Positions 52,049-63,932 are shown, numbered from the stretch's first letter. The stretch: DNA of 64,000 nucleotides from Phialophora verrucosa (GCA_002099365.1 MSED01000015.1:1116001-1180000); one strand, 5' to 3'. Notes: a model not told the origin generated them from the letters alone. A program made the numbers and translations.

Positions 52049-53501
52049 CACTCTGGACGCTGTATCAAGAAAGAATGGACCGCTTGCAATGTTGCTCTCG
52101 AAGGATTTGCATCGGCTTTGGAGGAGGTGATCCAGGCAAGTCTTTGCTTCACGAGGGTTTTGTCGACAGGAGGAAGTTCAGTCGTTGCTCTCAACTGGCC
52201 TGCAAGTCTCGTTCAGCTAAGGCGCAAGGGAGGGAGTAGACCGTTTTACCTTGATCATCATAGAGCAGACATAATACCGCAGCTGCAACACCTACGCTGA
52301 GGTCCTTCCCTGTGGCGCAAGTGATGAGTATCTGGCTTTCCGGGTGCCGGCAAAGCTTGTCGCGGACGGCACTGACAGCGACGGAGAGATTGTCACGTAG
52401 GTCCTTGCTTCCTAATTTGCCCGAGCGACACTTGAGATACACAACCTTTGGTGTTGAGTTTTGCGTGCCACCCTGACAATTGATGATGAGGTCGAATCCA
52501 TCGAAGCTCTCTAGGGGTCCCATTGCGACAGACATGGTAGTCGTGGGAATTATTCTTGTCGATGCCGTACTTGACAGGCGGCGGTTTTCGTCTTGTGCAA
52601 TCAGTTTCTTGATCAGAGCAGGGAGCTCATCCTCGGGAGTATTCATCAACAGGTCTTTGTGTTGCCAAAAGAGCTGAGCAGTCAGATCTTGAGACCAACC
52701 TTCACTGTCGTCACCGGCGCCTTGAACGTATCCTCCTTCCGAAATCTCAGCTCCACGAACTCGACGAGAAGCAGAGCAGAGCACTATATGATGATAAGGT
52801 TGGTGAAGGGCCCGAGAGGAACCGGCTCCGTCATAGTCATCCCCCAGGTCATATTCAGCGTCGGCTGGTCCATTGATGGCCCAAGTAACCCTGATCGGAC
52901 TTCCCAGTTGGCTGCGTAGGCTCTGCAGGTCTAAACCGAGGCGGCAGAAGGTCTTGGTGAACCCATCAAGACGGGCTTCAATTTGAGAGATTTCGGAAGA
53001 AGGAATATCGTCGGGCGGCAGTGGACTCTGAAAGTGGTGCATGGAGGTGACTTCAGGAAATAGAGCTCTGTTGACGACGGCAACCCATATCGGCACTGTC
53101 TTGCTGAAAGCGTCTGGCAGATTCTTGCCTCGGCGGGTAGAATCGACCAAGATGGCGCCACCATGCACAGCCAGTATTGGGAGCAGCTGAAGGTTGAGCC
53201 TTCGAGGCGAGAAGTCCCACTGTCCATGATGCCCGTCGGTGCTCTTGAAATATGTACTGCCAGCTTTGTCAGCTGGGTCGATGTACCAGCTGCCGCAACG
53301 CTCATTTGCTACTAGCGGCAAGCCCTGATGCCGGGATACATCTTTGACAAACTCAGCATCTTTCAGAATGGAATTGAGACGGTTAGGAATCGAGAGGGTG
53401 GACTTGCGGATCGACTTCAAACTGGCATACAAGGACGGGTTATGGCTCGAGTCGTTTAAGGACAGGTCAGCTAATGTCGTTGGAAACTCCGACGCAGTCA
53501 T
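52049..53501 (-). CDS. RIT1: initiator tRNA 2'-O-ribosylphosphate transferase (Rit1 type)
   Basis: The protein that adds ribosyl-phosphate to A64 of initiator tRNA-Met, which blocks its use in elongation. From 53,501 it reads MTASEFPTTLADLSLND, then SLKSIRKSTLSIPNRLNSIL, HQGLPLVANERCGSWYI, FKSTDGHHGQWDFS and AVHGGAILVDSTRRGKNLPDAFS, the family's strongest blocks. The long single exon ends at LCLLYDDQ, where GTAAAACGG...TTGCAG is spliced out. The last exon then supplies the characteristic end VKQRLAWITSSKADANPSRA followed by LQAVHSFLIQRPE and TGA at 52,049-52,051. Reading the intron through would give a short false tail. Housekeeping gene in the cytosol. Confidence 0.92.
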
Positions 53502-53848
53502 CTTTAATGACCAGGGAACAGAACCAGACTCAATTTTTCGGATTTAGAGTCATGCCGGAAGCTCAAATCCAGCTCATTACCAAGGTATTCGTGGATCATG
53601 CGATCATGCGCTCGACGCCAAAAGCGGCATTTCAGTCCATTCAAACTTCAATAAGTCTGATGATCGTGATGGTTCTGAGACCACCAACAGCTGTCGCAAA
53701 ACTGTGAGCTCAAGTGAATGGTCCTTGAGTCCCGTGGAAGGGTTTGGCATGCGGACAAAATGTCACCCGAAATTTCTGATGCCAAGACCGAAGGATTCTC
53801 CATCATTGGTTAAAGGCTTCCAGCTCCTGCTTGTCGTAGCCCAGTAGC
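53502..53848. other. intergenic region
   Basis: About 350 bases between two minus-strand genes. Nothing distinctive. Confidence 0.5.
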
Positions 53849-55258
53849 TCAAGCCACGGGAACAACACCCTCGACGGACACAGCGTCTGGGATCATTGCC
53901 GCTCCGTTCGCGCTCATCATTTCCATTGCATCCTCATTGATTGGATGGATTGAGAAAAGCGTGGCTGTGAACTCTTCTCCGTCGAAAAGAAGCCAGTTCT
54001 GGAGGGGTTGCTCCTTTTGTCCCAGCACATTAATAACATCTTGCGCCAAATAACCTCCCAGATATGCAACGACCGGGCTGATCTCCGACCCAAGATTCTG
54101 CAGAAAGCCGCGGAGGAAATCCGATCTCAGGGTTTCAAGTGGGAGCGAGAGTTCCAGATGCTTCTGGTTGGCCAGTCTTGTGAACAATTCGAGATCTGCT
54201 CTGTTGTGGGAGGGCAAACGGCCGCTCTGCTGACTCTGAAAGTCGAACAGGGCTCGTAGGCAGGAAAGCAGGGGAGTCACTTTCATTCGACTGCGTCGCG
54301 TCTTCCTCACTCTCTCATGAAGAGGAGACAGATTAGCAAGCTGGATGGGCGAGTAGGTTTCCTGGTAAGAAATGATCTCCTTCGTCTTTTCGCCGTCCTT
54401 CTTTGACTCGACGGCGATGACACACTTTGTCGAGCTCTCGATGTCCCCAATTTTCGTGGGCTTGTTTCTCTCCTCCCTCTCGATAACGAAGTCGTGCAAC
54501 AGAAGGTCTGCAAACACGTAGCCGTACATTCCATGCGTGTCCGCGGCGTAGAATTTGCGACCATACATTCGGCAGGCCATGTTGATGCTGCCCAGGACAT
54601 CGATGATGAGCCCCGTAGCAATTGTGATGTCGAAGTTTTGGAAATATTCCGGGTCCTTTGTCACCGCTGCATGCGGATCTGTGTATATTTCCACTCTTGG
54701 ATTCAGCTTTTGTAGTTCGGGGAGAGCTGCTTCAGCCCGGTTTTGACCTATTTGAGTCTCGCGGACGAAGAATTGTGTTCCAAGATCCTCTGCTTTGACA
54801 GGCTCGTGATCCAGGATTGTCAACACTCCTACTCCTGCTAAGACGAGGTTCTTCGCAATCTCACTTCCCAGGCCCTTGATTCCAATCAAAAGAATATTGG
54901 CGCGGCGCAGCTTCTCTTGCACAGCCATCCCCCACAGTCGAATCTGTCTGTCGTAGAGAGCTATCTCATCTGCAGAGATCGGATGCTGTGGTTGCATGGA
55001 GAACATTTCCGTTTGCATCCCATTGATCGGAAGGGCCATCTCACTGAAGGTTGGGTCGTGCAGCTGAGGGTAGCCGTTGAGGCCGTTCATCGCAGGGACG
55101 GTAGTCATGTATGCTGATTCGTCAATGTCCCCATTGACAGCGTCGTTCATAGCTGCGTTGGAGCTCGTGGCCACAGGCATTGTAATACTGTCTCCGTTCG
55201 TTGGAAGAGAGCCATCAGCAAGAGGATTGCCGTCCATAGTTTCCACGATATTGGGCAA
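53849..55258 (-). CDS. AOS1: SUMO-activating enzyme E1 subunit Aos1
   Basis: A single-exon 469-residue protein. After an about 90-residue Asn/Met/Pro-rich low-complexity N-terminus comes the ubiquitin-like E1 adenylation half-domain: EIALYDRQIRLWGMAVQEKL, then ILLIGIKGLGSEIAKNLVLAG (the nucleotide GxGxxG region), LTILDHEPVKAEDLGTQFF, ATGLIIDV and DTHGMYGYVF. The C-terminal region carries FLQNLGSEISPVVAYLGGYL and AQDVINVLGQKEQPLQNWLLFDG, the usual Aos1/SAE1 close. It lacks the active-site cysteine domain, as expected for the Aos1 partner, which works with Uba2 to activate SUMO in the nucleus. The long N-terminal extension is common in filamentous fungi. No frame problem. Confidence 0.93.
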   Translation of the reverse strand: MPNIVETMDGNPLADGSLPTNGDSITMPVATSSNAAMNDAVNGDIDESAYMTTVPAMNGLNGYPQLHDPTFSEMALPINGMQTEMFSMQPQHPISADEIALYDRQIRLWGMAVQEKLRRANILLIGIKGLGSEIAKNLVLAGVGVLTILDHEPVKAEDLGTQFFVRETQIGQNRAEAALPELQKLNPRVEIYTDPHAAVTKDPEYFQNFDITIATGLIIDVLGSINMACRMYGRKFYAADTHGMYGYVFADLLLHDFVIEREERNKPTKIGDIESSTKCVIAVESKKDGEKTKEIISYQETYSPIQLANLSPLHERVRKTRRSRMKVTPLLSCLRALFDFQSQQSGRLPSHNRADLELFTRLANQKHLELSLPLETLRSDFLRGFLQNLGSEISPVVAYLGGYLAQDVINVLGQKEQPLQNWLLFDGEEFTATLFSIHPINEDAMEMMSANGAAMIPDAVSVEGVVPVA

Positions 55259-55836
55259 GTGAGAGAAGTAAGACTTTGTGGCGATGACAACGTGAAGAAT
55301 TGAAATTTAAGAACAAATGTCACATTGAATTTCAGGTGAAGCAGGGGTGAATATGGGTTGCGGGCGGTGGGGGAGGAGTGATTGTTGCTCTTCGAGAAAC
55401 TATGGCATGTTGGAAGATGCCCAGTTTTCAGCGCTCGCGAAACCTAGGCGACCGCTATGATGCTGCAGGGGCTCCCGGGAGCGAGCAGGTCATGCCTAAT
55501 GGAGCGGACGGCGCCTTATTTCTCCGGGTAGTCCCTTGAATTCCGCGCGGGCCATCTGCCATCACCAAGGCCAAATCGTGGGGCAAAAAGCAAGTGCGCC
55601 GTTACAAATGCGTGACCGGTGCCTCTTTCTGAGTGGTGAACACCCGACTACATCCCTTCATCTCATGGTCTTGCCCGACAACGCCCACTGCCTGCTGCAG
55701 AATTCGGTCTGTACTATCGGGAGCCGTATGTTGCTACAGGCCAATACCACCTGAGCTGGACCGTATTCGGCCTATCGTATCCCCTCAGCCGCTGCGTTGA
55801 CCTTGAAAGCGACTTGCGGCCGTTCTTTGTTCAGCC
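55259..55836. other. divergent intergenic region
   Basis: About 580 bases between the Aos1 start and the next plus-strand gene. It contains both promoters; no recognised element. Confidence 0.5.
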
Positions 55837-57747
55837 ATGGTACGACCTCTGTTACTGTGCAGGAGTCTTGCGATTCTACCCATACTAGCGGATATATACT
55901 GACTGTGGCCAGTCTGACCAGAGTGACCCTCGAGCGTGGTCTGATATTTCCGCACGTCTCCAGAACCTCAGGAACCTTCTCGGTTCGGGGCGACATTTAG
56001 GCGCCGAACAAGAACGGGCCTTTGACGCCCTTGACCGTGAGATGAACGATCAGATGGCGGAGCTTGGGGCATTCGAACACCAATTGGAGCATCAAACTGC
56101 GGGTGAGGGTTCAGCCACCCAGGACAGAAGAAGGAGGGACCTGGAAGCACATTTGCAAGAGCAGGATACTCCCTCTGTTTCCGGGGGTCTTCCTCAGACC
56201 AGCAGCCCGTCGAGCCTCATGCGAAGCCGACGGAGAGCCTTTCGGCCAAGTGAACGCTTACAGAGGTATCAAAGGGAAAGGCTTGCTCAGAGTGGAAGAG
56301 GCGCCGCTCAGGCCACTTATGTCCCGCCTTCCCACTTGTCGCCTGCCTGGCAAGAGCAATCCACCGGTGACCGCAGCGACCGACAGAGAGCGAAGCGAAG
56401 GAAGTTGGATGACGGCACTTCTGAAGAGGAGCCTCGAACCTTTAGTTACGGCGACAAGGGTCAGGTTGTTCCGGGAGGACTGAGGTTGGACCTCATCAGT
56501 TGCGATGGTGGAGAGTATTCGGATCCTCACACACCGATTAACTCCTACCCGCAGAACGTGCTTCAAGATGATACCACCGTCTACTGCACCAAAAGCAGCC
56601 GATGCAACCTCCTGTTGAAGCATGTCGGTGGGATGCCCTTCGCATTGACCAAGATAGTCGTCAAGGCACCACGATCAGGGTACGATGCCCCGATCCAGGA
56701 GGGACTGGTTTTTATCGCAATGGAAGATGACGCTCTTCTCGACCGCACTTCTCGATACGATATGCCCTGGTCCCCCAATAATTATCGTCACGAGCGGCGC
56801 AGGGGAGACCGATACCGGCCCTCTTATGAGTATATGCATTCCACGAGATCTCCTCTAACTTCAGTTGACCGTACGAGGTATCTCAACCATACCACAAATT
56901 TGGGGGATGATTCGTCTCCGGAAACCCCTTTAGCGCCCGGCTTCCAGGTGACAGTGGGAGACCCTTCCGACGAAGAAGAGGTGGCGGACGGGCCGCCTTC
57001 ACCACGTCCTTGGCACGATGATGAATATTCACTGAGGTCGTACGTCGATCGGTATCGACCGCTTTACTTAGGGGATGAGGGGAATAATGGCCGCCCTTGG
57101 TCAAATTCCAGTGACTCAGAAGGCTCAGAAAGAGACCTACTGCGGGAAACCCGAGGGCCTAGTGAAAGAGAGCGCTTCTATCGACAGCAGCGTGATCGCG
57201 ATAACACGCTGGCACATCGAAACCGCATGCTGGACCTAATGCGGGCCCAGCAAATCCGTGAGAATGATGAGTTCTTTGGTCGCCATGATCGCGAGCGCAA
57301 CCACGATCCAGAGCTGTCCTACCTTCGCCGTTCAGCTTCAAGTAGGGGTATCGCGCGCTCAGTTGCACCTGCGATGAGAGCGGCTGATCCGGGTCGTCCG
57401 TCAGACGAACGGTCCAATACGTCGACACCGTTTGAAACTTCAGCTTCTAAGACCATTCCAAATCGAGCAGAAGCTAGTTCATCCACTCACGCTGACGATA
57501 TTATGCCTCATGCTCGCTTCTTTATCAGTCGAAGCAAATCAAGCACAGCGATCAAGTTTGACCCTCCAGTGTGAGTGATGGCCGCATAAAGTCGGCTTCA
57601 AGCAAGCGCTAATTTGTATGCAGCTCTGGCCGCTATATTCTGGTCAAGTTGTGGGCGCAGTGTCCCAATGCCAATATCGACATTCAGGCTATACTTGCAC
57701 ATGGCTATGGCGGACCTCGATTCTTCCCGGCTCTAGAGATGAGATGA
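55837..57747 (+). CDS. conserved fungal protein of unknown function, C-terminal jelly-roll-like part
   Basis: The long exon has its first ATG at 56,042, but coding sequence continues upstream in frame (DPRAWSDISARLQNLRNLLG, EQERAFDALDRE) to an acceptor at 55,912. A lone ATG at 55,837 followed by GTACGA could be the true start, separated by an intron at 55,840-55,912. The long exon ends at 57,570. An intron (57,571-57,623) leads to SGRYILVKLWAQCPNANIDI, then HGYGGPRFFPALEMR and TGA at 57,745. The N-terminal 150 residues are charged with a basic cluster (RAKRRKLDD). The middle holds GLRLDLISCDGGEYSD and RCNLLLKHVGGMPFALTKIV, which together with the last exon resemble a galactose-binding-like beta-sandwich split by a disordered Arg/Ser/Asp-rich insertion. 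I do not recognise an assigned function. Confidence 0.75.
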
Positions 57748-59686
57748 CACGCCAGATCACCCTTGTGAAACGGCCTACTGCAAGCTCGTGACATCAATAT
57801 CCGCATCTCTACCGGAGAAACAGCGCCCTGAAAGTTAAACGATTATTGTGTGGATATCAAGACCGTGTTGTTGATCCACGCTTGTGGCCGGCCAGACATT
57901 TCGATGGCAAGGGAAAACTTAACTCCGTCAACACTTGTCAGTCGATGTCAGCGTATCTCGTAGAGACCACTCGGTGCGCCCTGAAATACTATGGGATCAG
58001 CGCCAGGGTATACTTCACAGCAAGGCTCGAAGCCTTCCTGAGGCAGAACGACTGACGGTGACGGGCCTATGTGGTTTCTCTATAAGCTACCTTGGAAAGC
58101 AGGCGGGGAACCTCTATCCCTTGCCATTATTCCTTTCTGGTCTTCGGCCCAGCCTGCTCAAGCCACTTATTCAAACTCGCTTGAGCGACGGTAAGGGCTC
58201 CTTATCAGGTGTGACGGGGTGTAACGGCCTGAGCGGCTGAAATAGTACCGGCCCTTAATCATTGAGCCATCGAGTCCCACCACGCAGTAAACCACGACTG
58301 GGATAAGTGCGTATGAGGGGCATGGTCGTCAAACAGGCCATAATATGAAGAGATTCAATCATTGCTGGCACTCGTCCGTCTTGTTCATCTCGACATCGCG
58401 ATTCAATTGAGCTAGACCCTGGCCGCTTACAGCATCACCTTGGGAAGTACTGTAGTCTGGAGACGGAGGTCAAACTGTGATACAAACCGGTATATCAGGC
58501 CCCGAACGTGCGTCAACGACCACCCGCCTCTATGGAGGGTCTTGCTCGTTCCCATGGTGGCAGTTATTCCCAGTCGCGCTCGTAGTCTCAGGAAAATAAA
58601 CAAGAGTTGGTATCGTGGAGAGAGAAGGCTGAAGTTATTGCGGTTGTTTTTGCAGCTTGAGCAGAGGTTCAAAGGCTTACCCTTGCTTGTATTCAACAAT
58701 CCCATCTTCCGCGATCCGGTCGTTGTAAGGTTTAGTCGGTCCGGAAAGTTTTCTCGTTCCTTGACGTCGGTTGATAGTTGCTGGTGAATTCTGAGCGGGG
58801 TAGACAGCTATGTGACGTGCAGGAGAAGCTCAGGCTGACTGAGGATATGCAACTTGCGAGCCCAGAGTCAGCCATGGAAAACGTCGGATTCTGAGGTCCC
58901 AATCACAACGTCTACAGGCTCGAGAAGTCATCAAGAGGTTGGACAAGTCTATTACCTGTTTCGGCTATCCTAGATCCGTTGTCGCTTTTCTGCACGTCAT
59001 GAGGAAGAGAGGTGACTCCGCTGACGGTGTCATGGGAGGGTGGCCTCGCAGAGGAGTCCTGACGCCCAGCTGAAAGACCAAAGGACTTCGTCGGACAATA
59101 CCAAGGCACTAGACCGGGGAGCTATTGCTCGTCATTCGAGGACCCTTGAGACTCTTTCTGATTTCACACTGAGAAGGAGGACATCCAGCAGCCTCAGTTG
59201 CTCATTAAAGGAGCCGAGAAGCCTTGCTCGTTGTGGTAGCTTTCACAAATTCGGCTCCTTCTTTGAAAATCACTTTAACCCCGTTGAGAGGGAGCTGAAT
59301 CTGTGGAGCGCCCCCAAGCCATCGACGCTGTCTTGACCAACAGACAGCTTCGAGCAAGCGAGCTTCTCCAGCCTTTACAACGACAAATGCAGCCATCTTC
59401 GAAACATGGCTGCCACCATGACAAGCGGCTGGCTGAACATGTCCTCGGTCCTCGCTCGATCTCCCTGATTCGATCAATCGATTTTATGATCATTGCCATG
59501 AACTGCATGTGAGACCTATCCAAACGAGGCGGGGTCGAAATGTGACGTGCGAAAAGGTGCGGCTTCAGGCCCTACCGATCACATTGGCAATATTCGCAGA
59601 GATAAAAAGGTGGAAAACACTTTGTTTCGAGTCAGGAATGCTGAGTGTTCCTCTTTCCTCATTGCCTCAACCTCTGTCTCGTCAGG
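57748..59686. other. long intergenic region
   Basis: About 1.9 kb upstream of the multicopper oxidase. Several short frames on both strands lack domain-like sequence. It may hold a long promoter. Confidence 0.5.
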
Positions 59687-61770
59687 ATGGTTTCCATCTG
59701 GGCCAGAATTGTTGCCGTGTTTCATTTCATTCTTCTGTCTCCGCCCAAAGAACAATGGCCTGATCAGCATCCGCTGTCCGTCTCGACCAAGGCGGCTGAG
59801 CCTGCTCAACCCACTTTCCTGGCTGACGAGCGCTTGCCCCCGAAGCCGTTTCTCCCTCCTTCGGCACCAAGAGGCTCCGACTTTCGCTGTGAGTATCCAA
59901 AGTTGAAAGACTACACGTTCTGTTCCACGTATGGCGATCGCTCCTGCTGGCTCAAACCCTCGGATTCCGCCAAACAAGGGTATAATATCAATACCGACTA
60001 CGAGAAGGTTTACCCTGAGGGTATTACCCGCAAATACTATATCGAGATCAGTGAGAAAACTATTTCGCCAGATGGGGTACCGCGGGCCGCCATGGTTGTG
60101 AATGGCACTTACCCCGGCCCCTGGATTGAAGCGTGTGTGCTGCCTCGTTGACATCCTACGCTCACGAGCTTACCTGTGCGCAGCTGCTGGGGTGACTGGT
60201 TGGAGATCACGGTGAATAATACTCTTCGAACAAATGGCACCACGATCCATTGGCATGGAATCCGCCAGCTGAATACAACCGCCAACGATGGCGTCAATGC
60301 CATCACGCAGTGCCCCATCGCCCCTGGCCAGACCTTCACTTACAAATTCAGAGCTATGCAGTACGGGACGTCTTGGTATCACAGCCACTATAGTCTGCAG
60401 TATGGTGAGGGCGTGTTGGGCCCCTTGACGATCCACGGTCCATCGTCAGCAGACTTCGACGAGGCACAACCTCCAGTTTTGATGACTGACTGGTCCCACC
60501 AGTCGTGGTTTACTGCGTGGTGGGACTCGATCATCAACGGAGGAAGACCCGCTGACCCGGTCAACATCCTCGTCGGCGGCAAGGGCACATGGCCAGCTAA
60601 CCGGTCGAGCCAGGAGTTTCGGCTTGATTTCGTCAGGGGGAGACGTTATTTGCTTCGGCTCATCAACACCTCAGTTGAAGTGACCTTCGTTTTCTCCATC
60701 GACAACCACAAGATCCAGGTCGTCGGGGCCGATTTTGTTCCAATTGAGCCATACATGACGGATCATGTGGTGGTCGGAATCGGTGAGTTCCTTGCGATCA
60801 ACAGCCGATATGGCTGACCATGAGCACAGGGCAGCGGTACAATATCATTGTTACAGCAAATCCCATAGACGGTAACGATGATGCCTCTTATTGGATTCGA
60901 ACCATACCAGCCGACGGCTGTAGTCCCAAAGCGATGGAAAAGATCGACAGCCGGACCGGCGTCGTCGTCTACAAGAAAAAGGATCCCATCATCGACTATC
61001 CTCGTACCTTCAGCATTAAGTGTCGTGATGAGCCATATGAGAAGCTGGTCCCGGTACTCAAGTGGACGGTTGGGTCGCCGTCCAACATTGCGGCCAATAG
61101 TCAGTTCGACATTGGCAATGACAACATTACCGCAGGGGTCCTCTGGCCGGCAAGTATCCAAAGACCACGCTGGAACATGTACAGCGACACCATGTGGCTG
61201 AATTTTTCCAACATCACGCTCTCGCAGAATCTCAATGCCGATCAAAAGTCTTTTGATACCCATTCAGTGGTCGTGAAGCAGGTTTCGCCCGAGGACAACT
61301 GGGTCTATTTCCTCGTGTCGGGCACCGGCATCCCGCGCACAGGCCGCCAGTACATCCCGATTGCACATCCCATCCATCTGCACGGTCATGATTTCGCGAT
61401 TCTGCAGCAATCCAGCACGCCGTACCAGATCGGTGGACTGAATCTGAACCTGAAGAACCCGCCGCGGCGGGACGTGGCGTTGATGCCGGGCAACGGCTTC
61501 TTGGTGCTGGCGTTCAAGGCCGACAATCCCGGTGTTTGGCTGATGCACTGTGCGTTCCTCTCTCGGTAGTCTATCGTCCTTGGCACATGCTAACCGAATC
61601 TAGGCCATATTGCGGTCCACGCATCAGGCGGGCTGGCAATGCAGGTCGTTGAAAACGGGGGCAAGGTGAAGCTCGATCCGTTCGACCAGAAACAGCTGTC
61701 GGACACCTGTCAGAAATGGGACGAATGGGTGGCCAAGAACCACTTTCTGCAAGATGACTCTGGTATCTGA
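59687..61770 (+). CDS. laccase-like multicopper oxidase
   Basis: Four exons give a secreted-type multicopper oxidase. The start MVSIWARIVAVFHFILLS at 59,687 reads as a signal or anchor segment. All four copper motifs are visible: L1 IHWHG, L2 SWYHSHYSLQYGEG, L3 HPIHLHGHDF and L4 HCHIAVHASGGL. The last is built across an intron (GTGCGT...CTAG, about 61,550-61,604), which splits the T1/T3 cysteine codon (T|GC). Other introns are near 60,131-60,180 (GTGTGT...GCGCAG) and 60,781-60,829. The pre-domain YYIEISEKTISPDGVPRAAM and MVVNGTYPGP are typical of ascomycete laccases and related pigment oxidases. The end is KNHFLQDDSGI, shorter than the processed DSGL/I plug of some laccases but of the same kind. 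Substrates are likely phenols. Role in pigment or lignin-phenol oxidation is inferred. Confidence 0.93.
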
Positions 61771-62330
61771 AGAAGATGGTGAAAAGTTGCATGCAGGGTG
61801 ACCCGCGCGTCCGAAACGCGATGGAGGTGGAGGCTCTCGCAGCCGTATGTACACATGCACGCACGCAACACATAGCCGTATGGCCTGCTCGGTGGAGAGT
61901 CTAACCCACAGTACGAGACAGCTGCATCAATGCAAACCCCCAGGACAGCAGCAAGCTGTAGGATCGCCCAAGAAGTGAAAGCTGTTGCAAGCCACGCGCG
62001 TGAACCCTACGCGGGCCATCTGGGCCCAAATCGGCCGGGACAGTAAATGAAGACACTCGTCGAGAGGTATCGCAAGTTATCCTCTCATGTCTCAAGAGGA
62101 CAGTACAGAGGACGGAGTACGGAGGCCAGTGAATTAAATGTCTTGCCAGCGAAAAGTCAAGCCAAGTGCCTACTGTGCCGCATCGACGTCAATGCTACGG
62201 TGGATGATCGGCGTCACTTAGCGCCGAGCAAGCACATGCGGGCAAGCATGTAATTATTCGACTTCCCCCATCGTCGCCGAAAAACAAGGCTTCACATACA
62301 AACCCTCATTCGAGAACATCGTCGCCCGAA
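61771..62330. other. intergenic region
   Basis: About 560 bases with one ACGGAGTAC word near 62,112. No gene. Confidence 0.5.
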
Positions 62331-63066
62331 ATGCCCCTGCTCGCAGAAGGGAAGGAAGTTCCCCTCCCCAACACCAGCGGCGCAACAGTCCCCTCCGACG
62401 CGACAGATGTGCCCGCCCGCGTCCGCATCAAAAACCGCCGCAAGACCTATCTCGACCGGCACCCCGAATATTTCGGTCCGGAGCTCGAGCTGGCAGGTGT
62501 GCCATTAGCTTCCCCCTAAGCCAGGTAGGTAGGGCGCAAACTCATCTCCTCCACCCACAGATCCACTCCTCTACGACCGTCTCGTGCGCCGGTTCCAGAC
62601 GCCCGCGGAGCGCGAAGCCGAAGGCCGCCGGAAGGGATACTCGGGCGTCTTGGAGGCGGACCTGTATCGCAGCGAGGCGAAGCTGGAGGCGCTGCAGCAT
62701 CCTGACCCGAACGCCTTGTTTACGTATAGACGGGGCGCGGACGGGGAGATCCTGGCCGAAGAGAGGGATGAGGTGCCTGCGAACAAAGAGGAGGGGCTCG
62801 ATAGGTGGAAGTGGGAGATGGAGGCTCGGTTCTTACGGGGCGGGGATGACGACTTCGACTATGACGTCGTCGACAAGAATTCCGAGTACGATGATCGGGA
62901 GGCTGAGGAGAGGGACGCGCAGGATAGGTATTTTGACGAGGAGACGCCAGAGTTCGTGGGTAGAGACGGTGACGGAGAGGGAGAGGAAGGGGATGTGAGG
63001 AAGAGGAGCGGGAGCGGTAGCAGGGGCCCAGATTTACAAGGTGAGACTGGGGTGCAGGATTTTTGA
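62331..63066 (+). CDS. CCDC97-like protein (DUF2052)
   Basis: The start MPLLAEGKEVPLPNTSGATV leads to a basic block RVRIKNRRKTYLDRHPEYFG and ELELAG. An intron (GTGTGC...CCACAG, near 62,496-62,560) joins ELELA to DPLLYDRLVRRFQTPAEREA and EGRRKGYSGVLEADL. This YL-x2-H-x2-YF...LE-LADPLLYDRL-RRFQT pattern is the conserved core of CCDC97-type proteins, which in animals associate with the SF3b splicing complex. The C-terminal third is acidic (EGLDRWKWEMEARFLRGGDD then Asp/Glu-rich). The remaining tail from about 62,980 is Gly/Ser-rich. Length about 220 residues, in the range of fungal members. Function in splicing is by family relation only. Confidence 0.82.
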
Positions 63067-63398
63067 CAGGACAGGATTGAAATCCGAGGTCAGGAACCTG
63101 GTCCTGGTCCTGGTCCTGGTCCTCGTGGCTATCAATTCGCGCCGCCCACAAAGACGGCATACCCCCTTCGGTGCTCTTCAATGCACTTGGTCGACCGAGG
63201 AACATACGCTACGAGGCATTCGACCACTTCTCGTAACTACCAATCCACGCGGCTGCAGAGGCGGGCATGAGCATGGTCGGTCACCGCACAGAGGCGAGCC
63301 GACATCGGGCATAGCATGGCGTTGAAGAGTGTGCTGTCCGACTCCACAGGTACGTGCGGTCGATCTGTGTTGGCTCCGACACATCCTGGCTTGGCCTC
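63067..63398. other. intergenic region with a hexanucleotide repeat
   Basis: About 330 bases between convergent genes; includes the CCTGGT repeat listed separately and no supported gene. Confidence 0.5.
63097..63123. repeat. CCTGGT hexanucleotide repeat
   Basis: Four perfect CCTGGT units followed by CCT, about 30 bases downstream of the CCDC97-like stop codon. Confidence 0.75.
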
Positions 63399-63932
63399 TC
63401 AAGCAGTCAGGATATCCATTGGGTCCATCAAGCCTCTGATGCTACTGGCACATCGAACATGGGGCATCCTCCTGAAGACCTCCTGTCCCTCTGTATTCTG
63501 CATGAACTCCTGCCATTCCTTGGTCGCAATCCATTCCTGCTGGGCGCGCTTATCCCGGAATTTCATGATCAGGACAGTGTCATGAACTTCTCCTGAAGGA
63601 GGGGCAGGTTTCCTCCGTCGAGAACTCTCTGGCCTGGGATCCGGAATCTCTGCTGGATATGTGTCGAATTTGGAGACCAAAGGAGAGTACGCGGCTTGCA
63701 TGCCTAGTCTTGCGATCATCGAATCCAGCTTATGTGTCGGCTTGTCCTCTATTCTGCCTCTTCGTAGGAGGTCCTGATCGGCGGGTTGCATGTTACGCTT
63801 CATTTGAGATGCGAAGAAATAAAACATGCAGGTCAGCGGTCGTTCGCCGTCAGCAGCCTGACGTGCCTGTTGTTCTGCTGTGGTCTTGCCTGCTGCGTGT
63901 TGTTCGCCGAGACTCGTTCGCTGGAGAAGCAT
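63399..63932 (-). CDS. hypothetical protein, possibly ABM/Dabb-like
   Basis: A 177-residue open frame from the ATG at 63,932 (MLLQRTSLGEQHAAGK). Its C-terminal third, VHDTVLIMKFRDKRAQQEWI, then EWQEFMQNTEGQEVFRRMPH, has the alternation of a strand with a long helix seen in small ferredoxin-like (Dabb/ABM) proteins, but no diagnostic residue is present. The upstream part is hydrophilic with a basic run (SSRRRKPAPP) and may continue in an upstream exon beyond the window. It is convergent with the CCDC97-like gene. Function not recognised. Confidence 0.5.
   Translation of the reverse strand: MLLQRTSLGEQHAAGKTTAEQQARQAADGERPLTCMFYFFASQMKRNMQPADQDLLRRGRIEDKPTHKLDSMIARLGMQAAYSPLVSKFDTYPAEIPDPRPESSRRRKPAPPSGEVHDTVLIMKFRDKRAQQEWIATKEWQEFMQNTEGQEVFRRMPHVRCASSIRGLMDPMDILTA

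Noticed and set aside
52191..52240. Short Rit1 tail ending CALAERDLQAS
   Set aside because: It is intron sequence read through; splicing GTAAAA...TTGCAG yields the known Rit1 C-terminus.
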